This document shows, piece by piece, positions 38,501 to 50,500 of a DNA stretch of 64,000 nucleotides. A program made the translations under genes and the position numbers. The notes below the pieces were generated by a model, which ran no database searches, had not been told where the DNA came from, and was given only the letters and a program-made list of their open reading frames with translations. Where the stretch lies: the NCBI GenBank assembly GCA_023333565.1, contig JAJKFH010002198.1, forward strand, positions 3,038,001 through 3,102,000. The letters are read 5' to 3'. The DNA comes from Puffinus mauretanicus. Its lineage: Eukaryota; Chordata; Aves; Procellariiformes; Procellariidae. Numbering within the stretch: the stretch's first letter is position 1; the number at the start of each line of letters is the position of its first letter.

Positions 38501-41500
38501 TCACCATCATGAGTAGGCTGTCAGCATACCATGGGTGACTGCTGTGCCTTAATACAATGGGTTTCTAGATAGTTGCTGATAGCAGTTATCTAGCCTAATT
38601 GCTCCAAGCCTCTCCCACTCTCTTTTCCTCTCCAAAACTTTATCCCAGTCCCATATCTCTCACCTAGCCAATCCAGCTTCCCAACCCAGTTACAGCCTAT
38701 CTTGTCACCCAGAATTAGGGCCTCCTTCTGCTTCAAAAGATTCTGCTCAGACCTACAAAGCCTCAGCATGGCCTTTTGGCTTTTTTCTTGGTCATCTTCT
38801 TCCTTCCCATGTCAGCCAGCATTAGACTTCTCTCCAGAAACTCACCACAACTCCCGCCCCTCAATTCTTTTCTCATTTCTTGGCCCCAGACTTTCCCCTC
38901 TCTAGATCTTTGTCCAGCAGTTCGTTTCTCCCCAGCCAGCCCACTCCTTCTCTATAGATCTCTCTTGTCGTCCTTCATTCCCAGTCCCACTCCACTGGTT
39001 CTTCTTTCAATTCTCCCTGCCAAAATGGCACAGGTTTTCTGCCCCACATTTCTAACACAACTTTAACCAGCAGGTGCCCACTCCTCCCTTGTCACCAGCT
39101 TCTTGTCCCAAATGATCTGTTAGTTCCTTACTGCCTGCCTGCCTTCAGCTGCCAATCTTTTCAGCCAGTCATCAAGTCCCACTCAGTTTCCCTCCTTCCC
39201 ACTTTAGTCCCAGGCTCCCGTCCCTGCTACATCACCTGCCTTTTGTTCTTTCTACTTTCTCACAGCTTCCTCCTCCACATACCTTAAAATGACAGCAGAT
39301 CACCAACAGCACATAAAACACTGAGTTCTCAGCTGTCAATACAGTGCCTGACTTCATCCCCACCTTAAGCCACCCGTTACAAGGACTATCTGGTTCCACC
39401 AGGGCTGTGGTATGTGTAATTATTCACTGTAGAGGGAGTTTAAACAGTTCATTAACACACAGGAGGTGCAAGAGGTCTAGCTTATGCAAAATAGACAAAG
39501 TCAGCACTTTTTAGGACGAGAGGAAATGGCCTCAAGTTGCACCACGGGAAGTTTAGATTGGACATTAGGAGAAATTTCTTTACTGAAAGAGTGGTCAAGC
39601 CTTGGAACAGGCTGCCCAGGGAAGTGGTTGAGTCACCACCCCTGGAAGTATTTAAAAGACGTGTAGATGTGGCGCTTAGGGACATGGTTTAGTGGGCATG
39701 GTGGTGTTGGGTTGACAGTTGGACTGGATGATCTTAGAGGTCTTTTCCAACCTCAATGATTCTATGATTCTATAAAAGAAAATTTTAAAAATCTTCCCTG
39801 GGCATGACCAAGCTGCATTATTTCAGGAGAATGTTCGTGTATTAAGTTTAAGCAAGGAGAGGCTTGTTACCTTTTTCTTCTTTTTCTTTTCTTTTTTTTT
39901 TTTTTTTTTTTAAAGTTAGTGAAAACTACACCTGTGATGTCAAGAACGCTCTTTCTAATTTCCTGTGTTTATAATAAAGTGTGGAATGCTTAACATTTTC
40001 AAGAAAACAAGATGAATTTTCTTAATGATGTGAAATTTTTTTTCTTCCCTGCCTTCAAACATCTGACCTCTTCTGGATGAACTAAAAAAAAAATTATCTC
40101 AGACTGATTAAAAATTTAAAAAAAACAAACAAGAAAACAAGAACAACAAAAAAAACAGAAATAGATGCTACTATTTCTAATAAGTAATTTTTTACATTGC
40201 AAGCACTTGATCATGAGCACTTGGAAGCAGGATTTTATAAGGCAGAGCAGCTTGACAACCATAATTATCAGGAAGATCTACCAGCCTCCACAATAACATT
40301 TCAAATTGTATAAAGACTCTGTGGGAACTGCATTATGATCAGTGTAATAGAGCAGCTCAACACTACCTTGGTTCCACTAATTTCAGGTTTGTTTATGCAG
40401 ATTCAAATTATTTTTAAGAAAAACCTTTTTTACTATTTTTCAACAAAAAGTAAATGATGGATGTGAACTTACACAGAAGCAAGCAAAGTCCAATACTGAG
40501 TTTCATACTCTTTGAAAAAAAATGGGGGGCGGGGGGAGCGGGGAGAGAATAAAATTTTAGAAGTTAAAAAAAAAAAAAAATTACATACTACTATGTTCCC
40601 TGGTACTATTGCACCAACAAATGCTACAGCTATTTAGAAGCTGTCCCAAGTATCTGTTAATAAATAAGAGAATTAAAACTAAGAGTTGAAAATAAACAAT
40701 GTATTTCATGCAAGAGGATGCAGGGGCTGTCCTCCTGTCCAGGTATCAGCTCTACCTTTAAAATAATTTGATCTAATTTGGATGATAATATTTTTGAAAG
40801 GGAACTCTGTCGTCAGTTAACCATGATAAAAATCTTCATGGAAAAGCTTACACTTCAAAGGAAAGTTTCATATTAGTTTCATATTAGCTTCCAGTATTCA
40901 AAAAAAAAAAAAAAAAAAGTCATTTAAATCAGAGAAATAAACCTCAAGGTTTGTTCACAGATTTGCATAATGCAGCTGCAGACCAGCTACAGTCAGGACA
41001 GCAACTCAGCAACTACATATGTATCACAGTGCAGAAATTGTTGCATTATACTGAAATCTGTGCACTGTAGATTCAAAGCTGGGGTTTTTTTCCTCTTTCC
41101 TGACTTCTTAGCCAGAATAACACTGGCCTCATTGACACTAATTTTTATTTTTATCTTAATTTATGCATTTTGTATGTCAACTTCATGTCTAAGGACTTTT
41201 TCTTGAATTATGTTTAGAATACTAAGCTATCCAGAGGCTTCATGAATTTGGAAGAAATTACAATTAATTAAATTTCTAAGCTATTGAAAATTGGCAGTTT
41301 TGAAAGCAATCATTGTACATAATTAACAATAGGCATAGGCAAACCTCAGTGCAGGGGTACATGCTAATAGGTATCAGATGGGGAAACACGCCGGAAATAT
41401 TACATCTGTTCATCAGCCTGCACTGCCTCAAGAAAGGAAACAGAGCAGCTCTGTCCTGAACTTAAATGGTGGCAGTATTTACAGCTTTTAGCTCTATGCC

Positions 41501-44500
41501 AAGAGGGTTCAGCAGAGCCAGGTTTCCTCTCTGAAGGGTCTGGCAATGGCGCAGCTCGTGCATTAGATAATGCCACAGCAATTACGTAAGTACTTTTCCT
41601 CAGAAATGCTACACAGAAAAATAAGCATCTAAAATCCTATTGTATAGGTAGGGATAATGAGAGTCAGAGCAACTGAATGACTTGCCCAGGGACATCGCTG
41701 TGAGTCAACAAACAGCCAAAATCCATATCTGTGGACCTTTAGCTTACTATTTTAACACTAATCTTCCTATCAGTTTAGCACTTGATCACTGCAATTAAAA
41801 AGATGACTCTTCAGGGCAAAAAAATAAAGTCAATTGTCCCAAAAATCTTTTTTTGACGGAAAGCAGGGAAGGGGAACTACAGGAAAGTCCTGACATTTTC
41901 TTAATACTTTAATAGTGGTTGCCAACCAAATTAGGTCTAAACACTAATCTACTGACTACACTGAGATCATAAAGTCACAAAGTCAATGGGGAAAAAAAAA
42001 TTAAGTAATTGAGCTGCACTCAGACAACTGGAAGACTAACCTATGAAGCTGATGTAGTTCTGCTCTCCCCTTGTATTATACCAATTAAACTAAGTTTTGA
42101 CTACATTTTGCAAAAGCCATGCCCTGTGAATGAACTCTACTCATCTGTTATTTTTACATACGCATCTTTGCCCCAGGATTGTTAACCTGTTTGTCTTAAT
42201 TTGGAGATAATTAGCAAGTTGCTTGAAAACATAGAGCAATACTGCAATATAAAAAGATGACATTCCAACCCTATTCTTAACAGCATATAGACATAGAACG
42301 TTTGATAGAAAACTTACCTTTTCCTAAGGTTTTAACCGTTAAGTACACAATGTAAATAAACCTAACTCTCAGCATCCTGCTGAACGTCACTCTCTGTCAA
42401 GGGATCTATCTGAGGAACTCCTCACCCTTAGAAAAAGCGTTCCTTGACTGGATTCAATAGAGCCTATTTGGTCTCACTATCCAAGGGGACTCATAAAAAT
42501 AACTTCATCTCTCCACAGTCCTAACTCTTGTAAAAGGTATCAGTTGCTACGTGCCTTTCAGTGTTGTAGAAAATAGGGACTATAACACGACACTGCACTC
42601 AAAATGAAAACATTGTGATTATTTTCAAAGGTACATCCTTTGAATTTATTTTGTAGATGGCCTAATGGATTAAGACTAACAGTTCAAGATGGAGAGACAG
42701 CTTTCATGAAAAATATTCACTCATTGGTAACGGGCCAATTCAGTCTTTATCAACTGTTTGAATTCTCTTAAAAGTATTATTGCTTTATTTACAGTGCTAA
42801 TGTAACAACTGAGTAGGTAGCAAAAATACAAATATGTTTATGATTGTGAAGCTACGTAGTTAAGCAGCTCTTCATTTAGTCTGGAAAAACATCTGTTCAT
42901 AAAATGTGGGGGTGAGTGCACGTAAGAGCAAAATGAATTTGCTGAATCCTTGCTCCTCCTTACTATAAAACCAGAGCTGAATAACTGAAATAGGTTTAAT
43001 AACTATTCATTAAAATCTAGCTCTAAACCATTTAAAGACTATAATACAGAGATTAAAATATCAATAACATAGATTTGTGTCGTTTCCCTCTACACTGAAA
43101 ATATTTATTTTTAGTATATTGATATTTTGCATGGAAGATGCAGTATATGGATTAACACCACGTGTTGAGGAAAATCAGTCTCTGCAGTCAGCATTACGTC
43201 TCTTGCTGTATAAAAGTACATATGATAGCCTTGAGAATCAACAGTTGAGGCACAAACCCTAAGTAACGTAAAAGGCTAAGCTGATTTACTAATTAGAGGG
43301 CAGAAAATATGAGTTCAGGCATATACCTACACAGAGACACAATTTGGAGCAAAATTCAACTTCAGCAACCCAGTTCAGCAATTCAATGAATTTCAAAGAA
43401 ATTCAATGTCTTTAAATAAAACCTTTTCATGAATTAGATTTCTCATTATTTTTTACCACAATAAGTTGCTTTTCCAGTAAGTTTAATTACAATTCTCATA
43501 AAAGTAGTTATTAAAAATAATTTTAAAATGTAAAGATGATTAGAAAGTTGTCAAAATGTCTACTCACAAAAAATAACTCCCTAAATGAGTTACTTCTAAT
43601 TAGAAGTTACAATTATATTTTTAAAATTATATTCTCATTTTTCTATGTGTTTCCAAAGGGAGAACATTTTCAATTTTATCAAAAAGAAAAAAAACATTAT
43701 TTTATTATTTATTATTAAACTCTTCACTCCTTTTTCTAAATACTGTAAAAAACTTTCAGAAATAATGTTTCATAGCATTAAAAAAAAAGTGAATAATATA
43801 GAATAAACTTCAATTTTATATGCAGATCTGAGACAGTCCGCTTGACAAAGCTAAAACCACTTCCTCCTTTTTTTAAGTTGTAGCTACATTTGCTGAATCA
43901 CTGGGGCTGATTTTACAGAAGCTTCCAGCAGATTGATTTTCTTCTTATTTTCATCTTTTTTTTTCCAGATAGAATAGTTCAGGTGCTTGCAACACCAAGA
44001 ATACAAAAAGAAATTAATATTCAAGTGTTGAAGAGTTTCATTACAGAACAAATGGGAGATACTTTGATGAGGAAGAAAGTTATTTAAACCAGTGATAAAA
44101 AGCAGCTACCACAGAAAGTTTTAAAATATTTCAATTATATTTAATTATCAAGTATTTTAGTTATATTTAATTATGACATGTCAGTAGCTGTATATATTCC
44201 TAAGAAAATAACCCACAAAATGCTGTGTACCTAAGTTAAACATTGGTATAAAGTTTTAATTCATATATGATAGTGCTGTTAAACTCTGAACACTCACAGG
44301 GACTCTAAACACCTCAATTATGCTATTTGGATAGATTTCTTTTTTCTGTTGTTTTTTTTTTTCCTTCATTGGTAAATCTTTCAACTTCTATTCTACTATT
44401 TAAATGAACACAAATTACATTAGTCACATATCAATGTCTCACTTTCCAGACCTTCGGTGTCTTCGTTTGCAAAATGGTATCAAATACCAGTTTAAACACC

Positions 44501-47500
44501 TTAAGCTGCACTTTTGTGGAGGTGGCAACGTAAACCAGACTTTAGTATAACACTTCTATCAACTGTTTTTTCTGTAGAGGAAGCACTGTACAGATATTCT
44601 TACAGAACTTACCAAATATCTTTCTGAAGAGACACTGACTAAAATAAGATCATCTCCAACACGCACTTTTTCTCCTTCTGATCGTTGCTTGGAAGCAGGA
44701 TGGATGGTCCACCAGCATGCCTCACCTATATCATTATTGAGTAATAGCAGAGAAAGAAATTAGAAAGAAAATGCCCAACATTATTGCCATTACTTTCACA
44801 TTTATCTCAATCCTAAAGTTCTGACCCAGTTTTCAGTTGGGTAAACCAAGTTTCTATGTGTTTTCCATAACTAATATCGTTCCTGCACCACCTTGGTCAG
44901 AAACTCAGCTGGAAATAATACACATATGCAGAAGACAGCAAGACCTCTGGAACAGTGATTCCAGAGTAAGGAGGTGGCTCTCTGTGTTCTCTAGGCAACC
45001 TGGTCCAGGCTGCTTTTGCTAAAGAGCTTCCCTGTCGCCTTCGTTCCAAGTTCCGGGAAAGACCTTGAAGAATATTCCGCTGAGAATTAGGACAAAGAAC
45101 CAGAGCAACCCATCACTAAGGGCAATAAAAACAAGCATCCATAATACCACTTAAAATAATATTTGAAAGATCTCATAAATCCAAATTCAATTATGGTCTT
45201 CCACTTCTACTGACTGTTAGTGTCCCTAATTCCTCAGAATATTTGTAAGTATTAAAGTCACAAATTTTGTTCCCATGATAAACCTTGCTTTCAGATATAC
45301 TTCTTGAACAAAAAGCATGCTTTTCAGAAAAAAACTCTTTGATCTCGGAACTGTTCAATTGTTGCTGTTATCACTGTTATTACTCCTAGCTACAGCGAGG
45401 CTTTAAAAAACAAGCAAACTTCTTATTTCTAATTAAACAATTACACCAAACTGATGGCATTGTAAGAAGCTATATCAGTCTTAAAAATACAAATAAACCC
45501 AAGTCACCAGTAGGTCTAAAACTTTAATAGAATCTTTATTTAAAATAATACAAGTTTAAAAAACTTTCAGCAGAAGGCTTCTACAAGAATAACAACTTGG
45601 GAATATTCCTTTACTTACATTCAATATTATAAATTTATATTTAAATATCAATAGACGTGTTTATATCTCATAGAAAAGAAATTACATAATCTATTAGAAA
45701 ATGTAAAGATAAGATACTGAATGTGTAAAACACAGAAATATTAAGTTTTGTTTCTTTAGTCCTTAAAATAGACTTAATTTTTATGTGATTTATATGTATT
45801 TATAGGTCTCTGTTCTGATTTTTAGACTGAAAGTATTCTTCATTACATAGTCTTTTAAACTACTGTTTACCTGTTGTGTCCTCTTGCAATCCTACATCAA
45901 ATGCCAGCTTATCCATTGAAGATCGAGATGTAGAGAGGCAGCATAGATACTATCAAAATAAAAAAGCATGCATTACTAGTTCTGTTCACGTCTGATAATC
46001 CACTGAAATATTAAAAGCCATCAACCTCCTAAGACAGGATTAATTATTCTTAAATTATCCCCACTAGTTACTATCGTATACGCCTGATAAACTGAATGGC
46101 ACTCAAGGAGACTTGACAAAGATATATGTTCTAAAATAACCTCTCAGTCTACCCAGGTTATCTTTCCACTGAGACAGAAATAGTGGAAATAAAGGAGCTG
46201 GTTAAATCAAAGTTCAGCTCCATGAAGCCTCACTTGTAGTTAAGGAATTTGGAACCTGTATAATTCATCAGGGAATTGAAGAGTAAGGCTTCTGTCCAAA
46301 ATATGTGCAAGAAGGAATTTCCTCTTCCACTCAGCCTCCAACATATGTTCAGGTTGCCAGCCAGATGCCAGCTGTGGATTCAGCTTATGCAATGTGCAAT
46401 ATCCAAGGGAAAAAAAAATGAGAAATCACCAACTCAGAATAGACTGACAAACAGAGAACTCATCACTATGGAGCCAGACTTAGTTTTAGCCCTTACCCAG
46501 ATATGACCAGCTCAGTTTTGTATTTCCAAGCACCTACCCTTCACAAAGGTTTCCATGAACCACGGGTAAAACGCCTCTTTGATGTGAATAATTCTCCAAA
46601 TATCAGTAAATGGCAATAGTCTGGGCACTTTCAAACGTAACTTTCATACAAAAAAGAAATCATTGCTGCTATCAACTCCTGTTACATACCATGCCGCTGT
46701 AGGAATGGCGCAGCAGGATTGCATGCCCATAGAGTAGTGTTCGATGACCGCCACCTTGTGCAGACTGAAAGATAAAGAGAAGTGATATAGTGATATATTG
46801 TAATAAAATCAGACCTTTTGAGAAAGAAAAAAGAAAAAAAGAAATCCTCGTCAATCTCTGGACAATCTGTATTTGCCCTGTGACAGAGAAGTCTATTTCT
46901 CTATAAAATGCTATTCAGGGATTAGTTCAAGGAGGTAGTTTTATGAATGTGTTCTCTTTGGTTTTGATTGCCTCTTAACATACTGACCTTTTAAGTCCTT
47001 GGGGCAGATCTTTGGATGGGCGAATCTAGAAGTTACTGACTTCTTCTATTAGAAGTGCTCAATTCACTGATGAAGAGAAAATGGTGTACTTTGTACCGTC
47101 AACAATTTGATATAAAATATATTCTAGAAGCTTGAATCCTTCTTCCTTGGGCTGAAAGCAGGCGGCCTCTAGAGAAGAGCAGCTTTAATGCGTGTCACAC
47201 TATCCTCTACACCCTTATATATTATTAAATCTCTCCATCTTCACCCATTTTCCCTCCAAATGATATACTTTTCTATACAGAAGGTATGCAGAGGAAGCTT
47301 CTGGAGTATTGTCCCTGTTTTACCAGAAAGTGTTAATGATATATCAAGCACATTGAAGATCATCAACTTCCAGACTGCTTGCCCCAGTGTTTAAACACTA
47401 TCAGACAGAACTCTTTATCTGCTAGGCCAGGTAAGTCCTCAAAGACATCCAAGCTAACTGAACAGGATTTGGGGGTTCTGAAAATTCAGAAATCATGCCT

Positions 47501-50500
47501 GAGTAAACGTTCCTCTTGAGAAATGCAGCATAAATCTTGAGTGAAAGAAAATTAAAGTAATAAAATTCACTTTTATCCCAAGAAAATGCGACAATTTTTT
47601 TCACAGTATTTTCATTATGGTTTCTATTTATCTATAATCAGTTTAACCACTCATGAAAGAATAGATGAATCTTGTTAAAGCATAAGCAATCTTTCAAATT
47701 CTGCTGAAGATTTATGAATTCCTTAGACGGAGATGCAGCTGACTGACATTGGTCAGGAGCAGAGACTGTCAGACAAGACACTGGTAAGAGCATAAGTCCA
47801 TATTCCTCTGACAGAACATCACACTCTTCAAGCAATATCAGTAAATACATATTTTTGAGTCTACAAATAGAACAACTCCATAAGCAGCATTATTCTGTCA
47901 TATAGGACTCCTAATTTCTTATTACAGCATTTATACCCTTTCTTTTATCACAGTAGACCGACCTTCTGTTTGACTGGATCATCAGATTCATTACAGAATA
48001 AATTGGAAACAATCATACTATGTTGTCTCTCTGGCAGCTTCATTTCAGTGCTGAAGATCAATTTAACTGAATGGTGGCAACACACAATTATTTCCCCTCC
48101 TCATTTACTGGTTGTCCTTCCTTATCTTTTATCCATTAGCATAATATTTGCTGATCTTTGAGTTACTTGCTCAAGAAAAAAAAAAAAAAAAAGAATAGGT
48201 GGAAAAACAGACACTTCAAAAAATAATAATTTCAGCATTTTTAAGAAACTGCCAGGAATTTCTGGCTTTTATCTTTACTGAGAAGAGAGCATCTTGATGG
48301 ACACATGGTATATTTTGATTTTCAATAAACTACGTAGCAGTCAAAATGCAGGGAGGCACATTCAATAATCTCCTTGGAAGATGGAATGACATGAATTTTT
48401 ATTAAGAAAGAATAAAAGTCATGGTCATTGTCACAGACACAGTCTTGACAGTAAGATATGAAGATTTAGCTTTGAACTACCATTACTACCACCACTTTTT
48501 CCAAAGGCACAAGGAAAGAATGAGACATTTGATAATGTCAGGCCCTTTGTGCCAAAGATGAATGCTGAATGTCCGCTGCTCGTCATATTAGGGAAAAGGG
48601 GAAAAAATGCTGTGAACATACTGCCTTACCAACATTTCAGATGTGCCTGGAAGCTTTATCAACAGCAGGCATAGCTACCCAACCAACAAAGTCACTTATA
48701 TGGACAAAAGTTTGAAATTTCACTCATATTTTTATCAAAATTATTCTGTGTTACTAGCCATAAATTTGATATCTAACATATAGATTTGGCTGCCTGTTGT
48801 ACAAAAGATAAGAGGAATAGTGGGATCAACAAAATCACACTATGTTAGCTTGCCCTTGTTTTGGCCATATTGATTTGTCTGTCTAGCACCTATTTTGTTA
48901 AACGCCCATTTGTAGCCAAAGAGCAGAAAGGTTGGCTCAAAAAAATTTCAATCATCACTTTTGTGAAAAATGGGGAAGTGGTTTTTTAGATAATTTTTCC
49001 CAAGAGGATTAAAGTAATTCTTTTTAACCAACATTACGTTGCCCATTAAAAAAAATGCAAGCAAGTTTGCTGTTTCTGTTTCTTAGACAGAAAACAAAGA
49101 GTTGCAAAAAACATTTCAAGCATTTTCCACTTAAAGGTTTCTGAGAGGCAATTATAATCAAGCCATCCACATGGAGGGAAAGTGAAAAGATGAAGCACAG
49201 AAAAATACGGGAGAAACTGGAAGAGAAAGCTGGTACTATGCAACTGCCTTCCATTTTGGAGCATGCTTTCCAGGATATGTACATACCTATAAGTTAATTT
49301 CCTATTTTAAAGGCTCATTTCATAGCTAAATACTCAGCATTTATCTTTATGCCAGAAACTGCATAGTAAGTAGCTGTTGGGCCATGACTGTCTACTGAAA
49401 GAGTCTTTGATTTTCAAAATAATCCATTGCTACAGTTGCAGAGAACTGTAAATTTTCCATGTTAAAAAAAAATTAAAATAAAATAAATTTAAAAGTTAAC
49501 AATTTGACTTCTATGGCAAAGATGTAACATTCCAAGATCAGGTGTGCCGCTGAAGTTTTACCAAGTTTCGAGTAATGTTCAAATAATACTATGTCAGAAG
49601 ACACTGCAAGTAAGACTTCTTGGAAGCCACAATCCGTAATGCCCACAGACTTTTGCACAAATATATGAATGGCATTATAACGCAAGCAAGTTTCTAGCAA
49701 CCACACTATTTAACATGACTGTTATTTGCTTTATGTTTTTAATTTCCAATTTTAGAGTAATTTCTAAGTTGAACAATATGTTCCCTGAATAAAACCAGTC
49801 TGGAGAAAAATGTATTTTCAAATTTTCAAAGAATTTTCAAATTTTTTCAAAGAAAAATTCATCCATTGAAGTTCTACAAGCTATGCCATTCAGGAGTATC
49901 AATTATATGAACTCTTCTCCTCATTTTATCCTCCGAGAATTTGGGATTTAGAATAACAACCGAAAAGCTTCAGAACTGGTAAACACTACAGTCAATAAAC
50001 TGAGATTGAAAGCATAATAGAGCAAATTCACACTGCTTGTGAAAACTTCATATAAACTGCCCATCTCTAGTCTAATATTTCTGCAGCTAGAATACAAGAT
50101 TAATGTGGAGTCATCTCATTACCCAAAAGCCATCATCAAAGCAAAGGCAATTTAGAATACAACAACAATTAGAGCTGAAGAGATTAGCATTCAAAATATA
50201 TAAACAGCTTTCAAGTTCAATGCATTGTTAGACCAGGCAACCAGACTACTAAGACCTGAGCTGCTTAATTTGATGTAAAGAGTGTTATCTTGAAACGAAA
50301 ATAAAGAAGGAAAATAAGTTAAAGTTCGGAAATATTTCTTTTCCTTGTTTTCTTAATAAAACAGGATTAAAATGCAAAAAAAAAAATTAAAAATTACAAC
50401 CTACAAACTATCTAGTGAAATGTGCAAATGATGGAAGCAACATAACATGAAATATTTATAATTAGATTGAACAAAAATTTATACATTTTACTGCGAATAC

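Larger units (their letters stand above)
33285..44612 (-). other. RYR2: RYR2 intron 8
   Basis: The intron is 11328 nt. It contains an alternating purine-pyrimidine tract (33959-33985), a small hairpin (35233-35253), a possible MIR remnant (about 37705-37765), a pyrimidine-rich block (about 38580-39290), a CR1 tail (39512-39773), a long T-rich run (39878-39913), a G-rich tract (40524-40543) and a clearer MIR-like remnant (about 41630-41770). The rest is AT-rich without a recognisable gene. Confidence 0.9.
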
